A DNA stretch of 64,000 nucleotides from Falsiroseomonas sp051859025 (lineage in GTDB: Bacteria; Pseudomonadota; Alphaproteobacteria; Acetobacterales; Acetobacteraceae): the NCBI RefSeq assembly GCF_051859025.1, contig NZ_JBHYGL010000011.1, positions 58,760 to 122,759 of the forward strand. Reading direction: 5' to 3'. Below, piece after piece: positions 1-8,060 of this stretch. Each line of letters opens with the position of its first letter. The first letter of the stretch is position 1. A program made the position numbers and the translations under genes. The notes under the pieces are model-generated. The model did not search any database, was not told where the DNA came from, and was given only the letters and a program-made list of their open reading frames with translations.

Positions 1-917
1 TCCGTCAGGATGTCCGGCAGGCGGTACAGCGCGAGCAGATAGGCGAAGGCCGTCGCGGTGCCGACCAGCAGGAACACCACGGCGGAGGTGCGGACGGCGG
101 CAGCCACCGCGACCTTGAAATTCTCCCAGGTCAGGTTGCGATAGACGACGATGGTAACCAGCAGCGCCCAAATGGTGCCGAAGGCGGCACTCTCCGTCAC
201 CGTGAAGATGCCGGACAGCACGCCGCCCAGGATGATGATGGCGGTGAACAGGCCGGGCAGCGCGTCGATGAACTTCAGGAACAGGTGCTTGAAGCCCGCC
301 CAGGGCTCCGCCGGATAGCCGCGCCGCACCGCCATCACATAGGCGGCGATGGCCAGGAAGCCGCACATCATCAGCCCCGGCACGATGCCCGCGATGAACA
401 GCGCGGTGACGGAAATGCCGCCCCCCGCCGCCAGGCTGTAGAGGATCATGTTGTGGCTGGGCGGGATCAGGATGCCGGCGATGGATGACGTCACGGTCAG
501 CGACACCGCGTAATCCACCCCATACCCCTTGGCCTTCATGGCCGGGATCAGGATGACGCCGGTGGCCGAGGTATCCGCGACCGCGGAGCCCGAGATGCCT
601 CCGAACAGCATGGAAGTCGAGACATCGACCATGCCGAGCCCGCCCCGCATCCAGCCCACCGCCGCCGAAGCCAGCGCCACCAGCCGCCGCGCGATGCCGC
701 CATGCAGCATCAATTCACCGGCGAAGACGAAGAAGGGAATGGCCAGCAGGGCGAAGATGCTCATCCCGCTCGCCATCTGCTGGAAGGCGACGGCGGGGTT
801 GATGCCCTCATACATGAAGCCGACAAGCGCCGCGATGCCGAGCACGAAGGCCACCGGCACGCCGGCGATGACGCCGAGGACGAAGACCGCGAAGATCAGG
901 AACAGGCCGAATTCCAC
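1..917 (-). CDS. dctM: TRAP transporter large permease, DctM family (partial)
   Basis: This is the inner-membrane, sodium-coupled permease of a tripartite ATP-independent periplasmic (TRAP) transporter for an organic acid or related solute. About 305 residues are visible and the C-terminal part lies beyond the left edge (full-length DctM proteins are about 430 residues). Hydrophobic segments follow one another from residue 4 on, and the family motif IPPSHNMILYS lies in the middle. I start it at a GTG (917) that follows the dctQ stop by 6 nt in the same frame, as expected for a dctPQM operon. The substrate cannot be read from this subunit. Confidence 0.9.
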   Translation of the reverse strand, partial: MEFGLFLIFAVFVLGVIAGVPVAFVLGIAALVGFMYEGINPAVAFQQMASGMSIFALLAIPFFVFAGELMLHGGIARRLVALASAAVGWMRGGLGMVDVSTSMLFGGISGSAVADTSATGVILIPAMKAKGYGVDYAVSLTVTSSIAGILIPPSHNMILYSLAAGGGISVTALFIAGIVPGLMMCGFLAIAAYVMAVRRGYPAEPWAGFKHLFLKFIDALPGLFTAIIILGGVLSGIFTVTESAAFGTIWALLVTIVVYRNLTWENFKVAVAAAVRTSAVVFLLVGTATAFAYLLALYRLPDILT

Positions 918-923
918 GCGGGG

Positions 924-1439
924 CTACTCCAGGAAGGCCGCGGCAACGCCGCGCTGTTCGGGACCATCCTTGCTGAGGATGTCGAGCAGCACCTGCTCGA
1001 TGGCGAAAAGGGTGACGAGCGCGCCGCAGACCTGCAGCGGCACATAGGTCCAGCCCTGGCTGATGCCGAGCAGCGGGATCTTGAAGGCCCAGACCATGTC
1101 GACGAGTTCCTGGGAATACCAGGCCATGGCGAAGCCGAAGACGCCGACCGCACTGTCGCAGGCAATGGCGATCACGCGCTGCGCGCCCATCGGCAGCGCC
1201 TCCCGGAACCCCAGAACCGAGAGGTGGAATCGCTCCCGCACCCCCACCGCCGCGACAGGCAGCGCGATGCAGAGGATGGCGAGCGTCGCGCCACGCTCGA
1301 TCCAGGTCGGCGTATCATTCAGCACGTAGCGGCCGAAGACCATCCACCCCATCATCGCCACCAGGCCCACCAGCGCGATGCCGGCCACCACGACCACGAT
1401 GCGGGAGAAGAAGTCGAGGGCGCGCGAGAACATCGCCAT
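924..1439 (-). CDS. dctQ: TRAP transporter small permease, DctQ family
   Basis: This is the small four-helix membrane subunit that pairs with DctM in a TRAP transporter. The 171-residue product has hydrophobic segments near residues 12-32, 45-65, 85-105 and 130-150, and the family-typical FGRYVLNDTPTW after the first helix. The frame stays open upstream to 1472. I chose the ATG at 1439 because AGGAAA lies about 8 nt before it, while the upstream codons are read through the region after the dctP terminator. It lies 32 nt downstream of a terminator-like hairpin, so it may be expressed less than dctP. Confidence 0.88.
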   Translation of the reverse strand: MAMFSRALDFFSRIVVVVAGIALVGLVAMMGWMVFGRYVLNDTPTWIERGATLAILCIALPVAAVGVRERFHLSVLGFREALPMGAQRVIAIACDSAVGVFGFAMAWYSQELVDMVWAFKIPLLGISQGWTYVPLQVCGALVTLFAIEQVLLDILSKDGPEQRGVAAAFLE

Positions 1440-1470
1440 GGGCGCGTTTCCTGGCTGGGGGGAAGGCAAC

Positions 1471-1496
1471 AAAAAGGGGCGCCCGAAGGCGCCCCT
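1471..1496 (-). terminator. Intrinsic terminator or attenuator between dctP and dctQ
   Basis: On the minus strand a perfect 9-bp stem (AGGGGCGCC/GGCGCCCCT) closes a TTCG loop and is followed by five T. It sits just after the dctP stop and before dctQ. Partial termination here would give more binding protein than membrane subunits, a common arrangement in transporter operons. The hairpin is seen; partial read-through is inference. Confidence 0.75.
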
Positions 1497-1505
1497 GGCA
1501 GGCGA

Positions 1506-2492
1506 TCAGCGAAGCTCGCGGATCTGGCGCACCATGTTGGACAGGCGCGGATTGCTGCCCGTGTACTTCTCATACACCGGGGCCATCAGCGCCGACCACG
1601 GGGAACGATCCGTGATCTCGATCACCGTCGCGCCGGCGGCCACGACGCGCTGGCGGGACTGCACCTCGCGCTCCGCCCAGAGCTGCCGCTGAAGCGTCGC
1701 AGCCTCCCGCGCCGCGTCGCGCAGGATGTTGCGCTCCGCCTCGTTCAGCCGCTGCCAGCGCTGGCGGGACACGGCCAGCACCTCCGGCACGTTGCTGTGC
1801 TCGGTCGTGGAATAGAAGCGCGCGACCTCGAAGTGGCGGGTGCTTTCATAGGACGGCCAGTTGTTCTCCGCGCCGTCGATCACGCCGGATTGCAGGCTGG
1901 TGAAGACCTCGCCGAAGGGCAGCGGCGTCGGGTTCGCGCCCAGCGCGCGCATCAGGTCGATCCAGAGGTCGGAGGTCTGCACGCGGATCTTCATGCCGCG
2001 CAGATCGGCGGGCGTGCGCACCGGCCGCGTCGTATAGATACTGCGCGCCCCCGCATCGAACCAGGACAGCGCGATGATGCCGATCGCCTCCAGGTCCCGG
2101 GCGATCTCCTGCCCCGCCACGCCGTCGATCGCGGCATGGCTATGCGCCACATCACGGAACAGGAAGGGCAGCGTCACCACGTTGGTGGAGGGCGCCAGGT
2201 TGTTGAACGGGCTCAGGTTGAAATTGGCGAAGTCGATGGAGCCCAGCCGCATCTGCTGGATGGCCTCATCCTGCTGGCCCAGCTGCGCGCTGTGATAGGT
2301 GCGCATGCGGATGCGGTTGTTGGTCCGCTGTCCCACCAGCTCCCCGAACCGATCCAGGCCGCGGCCATTGGGATAATCGGCGGCATGGATGTTCCAGCCG
2401 CGCCATTCCTGGGCGCTGCCCGCGCTGGGGGCGAAGGGCAGCAGCACGGCGGCCGCCACGGCCACAGCGCGCAAAGCAGTCTTGAGGATCAT
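1506..2492 (-). CDS. dctP: TRAP transporter periplasmic binding protein, DctP family
   Basis: This is the periplasmic solute receptor of the TRAP system encoded with dctQ and dctM. It has 328 residues. A signal peptide covers about residues 1-27 (hydrophobic AVAAAVLLPF, then APSAGSAQ). Family landmarks are the GMKIRVQ segment with the carboxylate-binding Arg at 170, and FGEVFTSLQSGVIDGAEN near 193-210, whose Asn also contacts ligand in known structures. The ATG at 2492 has AAGGAG about 10 nt upstream; a longer in-frame reading to 2852 has no such support. Ligands of this family are mostly organic acids; the exact one is unknown. Confidence 0.92.
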   Translation of the reverse strand: MILKTALRAVAVAAAVLLPFAPSAGSAQEWRGWNIHAADYPNGRGLDRFGELVGQRTNNRIRMRTYHSAQLGQQDEAIQQMRLGSIDFANFNLSPFNNLAPSTNVVTLPFLFRDVAHSHAAIDGVAGQEIARDLEAIGIIALSWFDAGARSIYTTRPVRTPADLRGMKIRVQTSDLWIDLMRALGANPTPLPFGEVFTSLQSGVIDGAENNWPSYESTRHFEVARFYSTTEHSNVPEVLAVSRQRWQRLNEAERNILRDAAREAATLQRQLWAEREVQSRQRVVAAGATVIEITDRSPWSALMAPVYEKYTGSNPRLSNMVRQIRELR

Positions 2493-2664
2493 TTCGTCCC
2501 GTCTCCTTCCCGTCCCCGGCGGATGCTCCAACGGCTTATATGACATCATACAACCAGCGGGCAGCGGCTTGTCAAATGCGGCACCTGCGGCCTGGCCGGG
2601 GAACGGAACCCGCCGCCGCGCGCTGTCCTGCGATGGGCGCCCGCGGTGGGCGGAGGATGGCAGC

Positions 2665-2820
2665 ATGGACCGGGAAGACGAGATCGAGGAAGCGGAGGAG
2701 AACGAGGTGCCGCTGGTGCCCGCCGCCGCCGTGGGCTTTCTCCTGTACCCCTGGGCTGTCCAGCTCATCCTGGCCGTCCCGCCGGCGAATGACCAGGGCG
2801 AGGCCAAGCCGCCCCGCTGA
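2665..2820 (+). CDS. Small hypothetical protein with one hydrophobic segment
   Basis: This is a short 51-codon ORF. A clear ribosome-binding site (GGAGG at 2652-2656) lies 8 nt before its ATG. The product begins with a very acidic stretch (MDREDEIEEAEENE) followed by a hydrophobic segment with prolines (about residues 15-40), so it could be a small membrane-associated protein. It stands alone between the divergent dctP promoter region and the amidase gene. I recognise no family. The good ribosome-binding site and strongly biased N-terminus favour a real gene, but it could be chance. Confidence 0.45.
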   Translation: MDREDEIEEAEENEVPLVPAAAVGFLLYPWAVQLILAVPPANDQGEAKPPR

Positions 2821-2882
2821 GGGTTGCGCCGCGCCCCCGTCCTGCGCAGCATCCCGCGTCACTTCCGCGGGATTCCGTCAGC

Positions 2883-4232
2883 ATGCCCTTCCCCACCATC
2901 GCCGAGGCCGCCACTTCCCTCGCCGCCGGGCGCACCACGTCGCGGGCCCTGGTGGAGGAGGCGCTGGCCCGAATCGCGGATCCCCAGGGGGAGGGCGAGC
3001 GGGCCTTCATGGTGGTCCAGGCCGACCGGGCCCTCGCCGCCGCCGATGCCATGGATGCGCTGCGCCAGGCCGGCCGCGCCCCCAGCCCCTATGCCGGCAT
3101 CCCGATCAGCATCAAGGATCTGTATGACGAGGCCGGGCAGGTCACGCGTGGCGGCTCCGTCGCGCTGGATCGCGCGGCACCGGCCACTGCCACCGCGCCC
3201 TCCGTCGCCAGGCTGCAGCGCGCGGGCTTCGTGGTGCTGGGCCGTACCACCATGGTGGAATTCGCCTTCTCCGGCCTAGGCGTGAACCCGCATCACGGCA
3301 CGCCGCGCAGCCCCTGGGACCGCGCGACGGGGCGACTGCCGGGCGGGTCGTCCTCCGGCGCCGCGGTCGCCACCGCGGATGGCATGGGCTTCGCGGGCCT
3401 GGGGTCCGATACCGGCGGGTCCTGCCGCATCCCGGCGGCCCTATGCGGCATCGTCGGCTGGAAGCCGACGGCGAAGCGCGTGACGCTGGAGGGGACGCTG
3501 CCGCTCTCCTTCTCCCTCGACAGCCTCGGGCCCCTCGCCCGCAGCGTCGAATGCTGCGCCATCATCGATGGCTTCATGGCGGGCGCGGAATCGGCGCCGC
3601 CCATCGCGCCGCTATCCGTCGCGGGGCTGCGCCTTGGCGTGCTGCAGGGCTATGTGACGGGGGATTGGGATGCGGGGGTGACGGCGGCGTTCGAACGCGC
3701 GCTCTCCGCCCTGTCGGCCGCCGGGGCGCATGTCTCGCCGCTCGATGTGCCGGAGCTTGCCGACATCCCGAAGGCCAATGCCCGCGGCACCTTCGCGGCC
3801 AGCGAGGCCTATGCCTGGCACCGCGACCTGATCGAGCAGGAGGGCCATCGCTACGACCCGCGCATCCTCGGTCGCATCAAGGGTGGTGCGAAGATGATCG
3901 CGGCGGACTACATCCTGCTGATGCAGGAACGCGCGCGCATCATCGCGGCCTTCGCGGCGCGGACCGCGGGCTTCGATGCAGTGGTGATGCCGACCTGCCC
4001 GCTGATCCCCCCCGCCATCGCGGCGGTGGAGGACGAGGCCGAGTATGGCCGCATCAACATGCTGCTGCTGCGGAACACCACGGTCGGCAACTTCCTCGAT
4101 CGTTGCGGCATTTCCATTCCCTGTCACCGGCCAGGCGAGGCGCCGGTGGGCTTCATGCTGATGGGGGAACACATGGGTGATGCGAAGCTGTTCAGCGTGG
4201 CGAAGGCGGTGGAGGCGGTGTTGGGATCTTGA
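2883..4232 (+). CDS. Amidase (amidase signature family)
   Basis: This is a 449-residue cytoplasmic amidase of the Ser-cisSer-Lys class that hydrolyses a carboxamide to acid and ammonia. The catalytic Lys is at about 78 (PISIKD), the cis-Ser lies in GGSSSGAA (154-161) and the nucleophile Ser at about 180 ends GLGSDTGGS. Length fits the AtzF/GatA/aryl-amidase group. There are no GatB or GatC partners, so a role in catabolism is more likely than tRNA amidation. Its stop overlaps the start of the following cupin gene (TTGA), so the two are probably cotranslated. The natural amide is unknown. Confidence 0.88.
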   Translation: MPFPTIAEAATSLAAGRTTSRALVEEALARIADPQGEGERAFMVVQADRALAAADAMDALRQAGRAPSPYAGIPISIKDLYDEAGQVTRGGSVALDRAAPATATAPSVARLQRAGFVVLGRTTMVEFAFSGLGVNPHHGTPRSPWDRATGRLPGGSSSGAAVATADGMGFAGLGSDTGGSCRIPAALCGIVGWKPTAKRVTLEGTLPLSFSLDSLGPLARSVECCAIIDGFMAGAESAPPIAPLSVAGLRLGVLQGYVTGDWDAGVTAAFERALSALSAAGAHVSPLDVPELADIPKANARGTFAASEAYAWHRDLIEQEGHRYDPRILGRIKGGAKMIAADYILLMQERARIIAAFAARTAGFDAVVMPTCPLIPPAIAAVEDEAEYGRINMLLLRNTTVGNFLDRCGISIPCHRPGEAPVGFMLMGEHMGDAKLFSVAKAVEAVLGS

Positions 4233-4558
4233 ACCCGAACCCTCGTTTCGGCGCGCTTGGCGCCGGTGCCACGGCGCGTGAGGGTGGCGAGGCCGTTGCC
4301 ACGCTGCTGGCGGAGAAGGGCGTGACGGTGGAGCGCATCGCCAGCCGCCGCGCCGCCAGCCCTGCCGGCTTCTGGTATGACCAGCCCGCGACGGAGTTCG
4401 TGCTGCTGGTGGCCGGGGAGGCTGCGCTGGCCTTCGATGATGGCAGCGAGCGGAAGATGGTGGCCGGCGACTGGGCCGTGCTGCCCGCCCATTGCCGCCA
4501 CCGCGTCGCCTGGACCAGCGAGGCAGCGCTGTGGCTGGCCGTGCATCTGCCGGGTTGA
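4229..4558 (+). CDS. Small cupin-domain protein
   Basis: This 109-residue protein is a single-domain cupin (double-stranded beta-helix). The middle and C-terminal parts show the typical pattern: TEFVLLVAGEAALAF (motif 1 region, with Glu but no clear HxH), then AGDWAVLPAHCRHRV (motif 2, with two His). Start is a TTG at 4229 overlapping the amidase stop by 4 nt, with GGAGG further upstream. It may be a sugar- or acid-binding or metal-binding accessory to the amidase. The reduced motif 1 makes enzymatic activity uncertain. Confidence 0.7.
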   Translation: MNPNPRFGALGAGATAREGGEAVATLLAEKGVTVERIASRRAASPAGFWYDQPATEFVLLVAGEAALAFDDGSERKMVAGDWAVLPAHCRHRVAWTSEAALWLAVHLPG

Positions 4559-4560
4559 TT

Positions 4561-4625
4561 GAAGACGGTCCAGGGCTGGTTCGGCCCTGGCGGTAGGGGT
4601 CTGGGGAAGGCAGCACCTTCCCCAG
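4561..4625. repeat. Double-hairpin intergenic element, copy A
   Basis: Two adjacent hairpins fill the gap between the convergent cupin and eutC genes. Hairpin 1 (4570-4590) is CCAGGGC/GCCCTGG, preceded by GACGGT. Hairpin 2 (4602-4624) has arms TGGGGAAGG and CCTTCCCCA. The same layout recurs at about 10736, 20401, 20566, 24900, 41203, 41275 and 54684. In this position it could end transcription in both directions. Confidence 0.75.
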
Positions 4626-4627
4626 CA

Positions 4628-5368
4628 TCACTCGATCAACGTCGATGCCTGGCCTTCCAGCGCCGCCGGCTGCTCATCCTTCAGCCCCACCCCGGTCAGC
4701 CCCAGCCGCCTGGCCGCCGCCACCAGCCACAGCAGCTTCGCCGCCGCATTGGCTGGCGAAATCCCGCCCGGCCGGATGTTGCTGATGCAGTTGCGTTCCG
4801 CGTCGTTGCGCCCGGCCCGCGGCGCATGGGTCAGATAGATGCCCATGCTGTCGAGGGATGAGAGCCCCGGCCTTTCCCCGATCAGCACCGCGACCATGGC
4901 CGCCCCCAGTGCCTGGCCGATATCGTCGCCGATCGCGACCCGCGCCTGCGTCGCGATGACCGGCGGCGCCACATCCCACCCCGCGCGCTGCAACCCCGGC
5001 ACCAGCGCTGCCAGCAGCGGCGCCGTTTGCGCCTGTACGCCGCTGGCGCAGAGCCCATCCGCCACCACGATCGCGAAGCATCCCGGCCGCGGTGCCAGTT
5101 GCGTGCCCTCCGCCAGGCACCGCCCGAGATCCGGCCGCAGCAGGTAGCTGCGCCGGTCCCGCGCCGCGGAGGCAACGACCTGGGCACCCGGCAGCGCCGT
5201 CTGCAAGGCTGGCACGTCCAGCGCCGACCACACCGCATCGCGCGCCTGGGCATGGGCTTCCTGGAAATCGAGATGCGCCGCCGTCGGCAGCGCGTGTCCC
5301 ACCCGCCCGAGCCCCACCCGTGCGCTGGTGAAGCGCCGCAGGTCCCGCCACAGCGTCGGCGCCGTCAC
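4628..5368 (-). CDS. eutC: Ethanolamine ammonia-lyase small subunit
   Basis: This is the light chain of adenosylcobalamin-dependent ethanolamine ammonia-lyase, which with EutB converts ethanolamine to acetaldehyde and ammonia. The 246-residue product shows family segments such as FTSARVGLGRVGHALPT near the start, FAIVVADGLCASGVQ in the middle, and GERPGLSSLDSMGIYLTH near 165-185. It is shorter than the 295-residue E. coli protein mainly at the N-terminus. Start is GTG at 5368, overlapping the eutB stop by 4 nt (GTGA). No reactivase (eutA) or microcompartment shell genes are near. Confidence 0.95.
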   Translation of the reverse strand: MTAPTLWRDLRRFTSARVGLGRVGHALPTAAHLDFQEAHAQARDAVWSALDVPALQTALPGAQVVASAARDRRSYLLRPDLGRCLAEGTQLAPRPGCFAIVVADGLCASGVQAQTAPLLAALVPGLQRAGWDVAPPVIATQARVAIGDDIGQALGAAMVAVLIGERPGLSSLDSMGIYLTHAPRAGRNDAERNCISNIRPGGISPANAAAKLLWLVAAARRLGLTGVGLKDEQPAALEGQASTLIE

Positions 5369-6729
5369 AGCAGCCCCGCCACGATCATCGGCGCGGGCAG
5401 CGCATCCGGCGTGCGCTCCGCCAGCCCCATGCGTTCCAGCCAGGCGGCGAATTCGGGCGCGGGCTTCTTGCCCAGCGCGGCGCGGGCATAGAGCCCGTCA
5501 TGGAAGGAGGTGGATTGGTAGGCCAGCATCGTGTCGTCCGCCCCCGGCACGCCCATCACATAGGTCACGCCCGCGACGCCCAGCAGGGTCAGCAGCGCAT
5601 CCATGTCGTCCTGGTCGGCCTCGGCATGGTTGGTGTAGCAGACGTCGACACCCATCGGCAGGCCGAGCAGTTTTCCGGCGCAGTGATCCTCCAGCCCGGC
5701 GCGGATGATCTGCTTGCCGTCATAGAGGTATTCGGGGCCGATGAAGCCCACGACCGAGTTCACCAGCAGCGGCCGGAATTCCCGCGCCACCGCATAGGCC
5801 CGCACTTCCAGCGTCTGCTGGTCCACGCCGTGATGGGCGTTGGCGGAGAGCGCGCTGCCCTGGCCGGTCTCGAAATACATCACGTTGTCGCCGACCGTGC
5901 CCCGCTTCAGCGCCAGCGCCGCCTCATGCGCTTCCCGCAGCAGGGACAGCGACACGCCGAAGGAGGTGTTGAGCCCCTGCGTCCCCCCGATGGACTGGAA
6001 CACCAGATCCACCGGCGCACCGCGCTCCATCGCCAGCATGGTCGTCGTCACATGCGCCAGCACGCAGCTTTGCGTCGGGATGGCATAGCGGTCGCGCACC
6101 GCATCCAGCAGGCCCAGCACGCGGCGGAGATTGTCGACGTTGTCGGTGGCGGGGTTCACGCCGATCACAGCATCGCCGGCGCCGAGCAGCAGCCCGTCCA
6201 GCACCTGCGCGGCGATGCCCTTGGGGTCATCCACCGGGTCGTTCGGCTGCAACCGGATCGACAGCGTCCCCGGCAGCCCCAGCGTGTTCCGGAACCGCGT
6301 GGTGACACGGCACTTCGCCGCGATGGCAACCAAATCCTGCAGCCGGCAGATTTTCGTCAGCCCCGCCACCATCTCCGGCGTCAGGCCTGGCGCCAGGGCG
6401 CTGATCGCGGCCCCGTCCGCCTCCGCCAGCAGCCAGTCGCGGAAGCCGCCGACCGTCAGATGCGCGACCGGCGCGAAGGCCGCCGCGTCGTGCCGGTCCA
6501 GGATCAGCCGCGTGACCTCGTCATCCTCATACGGGACCACCTCTTCGCTGAGAAAATGCTTCAGCGGCAGATCGGCCAGCGCCCGTTGCGCCGCCACCCG
6601 CTGCGCCGATGACTCGGCCGCGACCCCGGCCAGCGCATCGCCGGACCGGAAGGGCGTTGCGCAGGCCAGCAGCGCCCGCAGATCGGGAAACACATGCCGC
6701 GTGCCGCCAACGATCTGCGCGAATCCCAT
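5365..6729 (-). CDS. eutB: Ethanolamine ammonia-lyase large subunit
   Basis: This is the catalytic alpha subunit of the B12-dependent ammonia-lyase acting on ethanolamine in the cytoplasm. The 454 residues match the 453 of E. coli EutB. Hallmarks are YFETGQGSALSANAHHG (containing the substrate-binding Glu), VVGFIGPEYLYDG and CVLAHVTTTMLAM. The ATG at 6729 aligns residue for residue with the E. coli N-terminus up to RSGD and has AGGGGG just upstream, so I prefer it to the GTG at 6762. It is translationally coupled to eutC. Ethanolamine here would feed nitrogen and carbon metabolism without a microcompartment. Confidence 0.96.
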   Translation of the reverse strand: MGFAQIVGGTRHVFPDLRALLACATPFRSGDALAGVAAESSAQRVAAQRALADLPLKHFLSEEVVPYEDDEVTRLILDRHDAAAFAPVAHLTVGGFRDWLLAEADGAAISALAPGLTPEMVAGLTKICRLQDLVAIAAKCRVTTRFRNTLGLPGTLSIRLQPNDPVDDPKGIAAQVLDGLLLGAGDAVIGVNPATDNVDNLRRVLGLLDAVRDRYAIPTQSCVLAHVTTTMLAMERGAPVDLVFQSIGGTQGLNTSFGVSLSLLREAHEAALALKRGTVGDNVMYFETGQGSALSANAHHGVDQQTLEVRAYAVAREFRPLLVNSVVGFIGPEYLYDGKQIIRAGLEDHCAGKLLGLPMGVDVCYTNHAEADQDDMDALLTLLGVAGVTYVMGVPGADDTMLAYQSTSFHDGLYARAALGKKPAPEFAAWLERMGLAERTPDALPAPMIVAGLL

Positions 6730-6833
6730 GCCGCCCCCTGTGCCCTGAACCACGGCGATCACATGGCATCACCCCGCCCGACTTGCCAACATCTTTGCCG
6801 CGCCCGATCCTGCCCCCACGACGGAGGAACATC

Positions 6834-7385
6834 ATGGATCGCGACGCGCTGGAAATGCGCCCCGATGCGGCGGCCGATTGGCCCGACCGCATCTACGCCG
6901 TGCTCAAGGCCCAGGGCATCACCCAGGTCGCCCTGGTGCCGGATGCCGGGCACTCCCGCCTCATCAAACGCTGCATCGCGGATAATGAGATCACTGTCGT
7001 CACCCTGACGACGGAGGAGGAAGGCATCGCGCTCCTCTCCGGCGCCTGGATGGGCGGCGTGAAGGGCGTGCTGCTGATGCAATCCTCCGGCGTCGGCAAC
7101 TGCATCAACATGCTGTCCCTGCCCATCCTGCACCGCACGCCGATGCCGATGATCGTGACGATGCGTGGCGACTATGGGGAGTTCAACCCAGCCCAGATCC
7201 CCATGGGCAACGCCACCCAGACGGTGCTGGAAGCCATGGGCACGCTGGTGCGCCGCGCCGATGTGCCGGAGGATGTGGAAGCCTGCGTGGACGCCACCAT
7301 CCGCATGGCCTTCAACACCTACCGCCCGACCGCGACACTGCTCGGCCAGCGCCTGATCGGCGCCAAGACCTTCGGGAAGGATTGA
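6834..7385 (+). CDS. ThDP-dependent decarboxylase, PYR-domain subunit (ComD-like)
   Basis: This 183-residue protein corresponds to the N-terminal pyrimidine-binding (PYR) domain of thiamine-diphosphate enzymes, encoded as a separate subunit. The conserved Glu that activates the cofactor lies in LTTEEEGIALLSGAW (about 61-63), and MQSSGVGNCINML is typical of the family. Separate PYR and PP subunits of this size are known for sulfopyruvate decarboxylase (ComD/ComE), and related single-chain enzymes act on phosphonopyruvate. GGAGG lies 6 nt before the ATG. It is probably cotranscribed with the next three genes. Confidence 0.8.
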   Translation: MDRDALEMRPDAAADWPDRIYAVLKAQGITQVALVPDAGHSRLIKRCIADNEITVVTLTTEEEGIALLSGAWMGGVKGVLLMQSSGVGNCINMLSLPILHRTPMPMIVTMRGDYGEFNPAQIPMGNATQTVLEAMGTLVRRADVPEDVEACVDATIRMAFNTYRPTATLLGQRLIGAKTFGKD

Positions 7386-7390
7386 GGCCC

Positions 7391-7993
7391 ATGCTCGCAC
7401 CTTCCGGCAAGCTCGACCGCCGCGCCGTCGTCAACGCCCTGCTGGCGGATCGCGGCGACCTCCTCGTCATCGCCGGCCTCGGCGCCCCCGCCTGGGACAT
7501 CACGGCGGCCGGCGACTGCCCCACCAACATGCCGCTCTGGGGCGGCATGGGCGGTGCGGCCGTGATGGGCCTCGGGCTCGCCCTCGCCCAGCCGACGCGC
7601 CGAGTGCTGGTCATCACCGGGGACGGGGAGGCGCTGATGGGCCTCGGCGCGCTCGCCACCATCGCGACGAAACAGCCGCCCAACCTCTCCATCGTCGTGC
7701 TCGACAACGAACACTACGGCGAGACCGGGGGGCAGGAGACGGCGACGAAACACGGCGTGGATTTGGCCGCCATCGCCCGCGGCGCGGGGATCGCCAACGC
7801 CAGCACCATCACGACCCCGGACGGCATCGCGCCACTGCGGGAGGCGATCCACACCGCCACAGGGCCGACGCTTGCGGTCATCAAGATCGATGCGGCGAAC
7901 CTGCCGCTGAAACTGCCGCCGCGGGAGGGCGCCTACCTCGCGGCCAGGTTCCGGGAAGCGATCCTGGGGCCGGCGGCCCATCATCAACTGTAA
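7391..7993 (+). CDS. ThDP-dependent decarboxylase, PP-domain subunit (ComE-like)
   Basis: This is the partner subunit carrying the diphosphate/Mg-binding domain. The ThDP motif begins with ITGDGEALM at about 75-83 and ends with the Asn of VLDNEHYGETGG at about 106. At 200 residues it fits the beta subunit of sulfopyruvate decarboxylase (ComE). Together with the upstream gene it should decarboxylate a 2-oxo acid to an aldehyde. The choice between sulfopyruvate, phosphonopyruvate and another oxo acid cannot be made here. I start at ATG 7391; a TTG at 7382 overlaps the previous stop and would add three residues. Confidence 0.8.
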   Translation: MLAPSGKLDRRAVVNALLADRGDLLVIAGLGAPAWDITAAGDCPTNMPLWGGMGGAAVMGLGLALAQPTRRVLVITGDGEALMGLGALATIATKQPPNLSIVVLDNEHYGETGGQETATKHGVDLAAIARGAGIANASTITTPDGIAPLREAIHTATGPTLAVIKIDAANLPLKLPPREGAYLAARFREAILGPAAHHQL

Positions 7994-8000
7994 GCGTCGA

Positions 8001-8045
8001 CCCCCTCACCCAACCCTCTCCCCCGTCCGGGGGAGAGGGCTTTTC
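8001..8045. repeat. Palindromic repeat, family 2, copy 1
   Basis: An 11-bp GC stem (8014-8024 with 8029-8039) is followed by CTTTTC, between the comE-like gene and the dehydrogenase. Its sequence with flanks is nearly the reverse complement of 14021-14070, and a diverged relative lies inside a coding region at 44507-44584. It could also attenuate transcription within this operon. Confidence 0.75.
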
Positions 8046-8060
8046 AAATGAGACCCATCA

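Noticed and set aside
702..2543. Long plus-strand ORF of 613 codons opposite dctQ and dctP
   Set aside because: It is antisense to two clearly recognised genes and is rich in His, Arg, Gln and Gly as expected for a shadow frame in very GC-rich DNA. Similar shadow frames (5500-6612, 9237-10619, 16383-18125, 28766-31918, 31638-33914) were dropped for the same reason.
6730..6833. Cobalamin riboswitch upstream of eutB
   Set aside because: The divergent gap is only 104 nt and shows no B12-box-like sequence or long folded leader.
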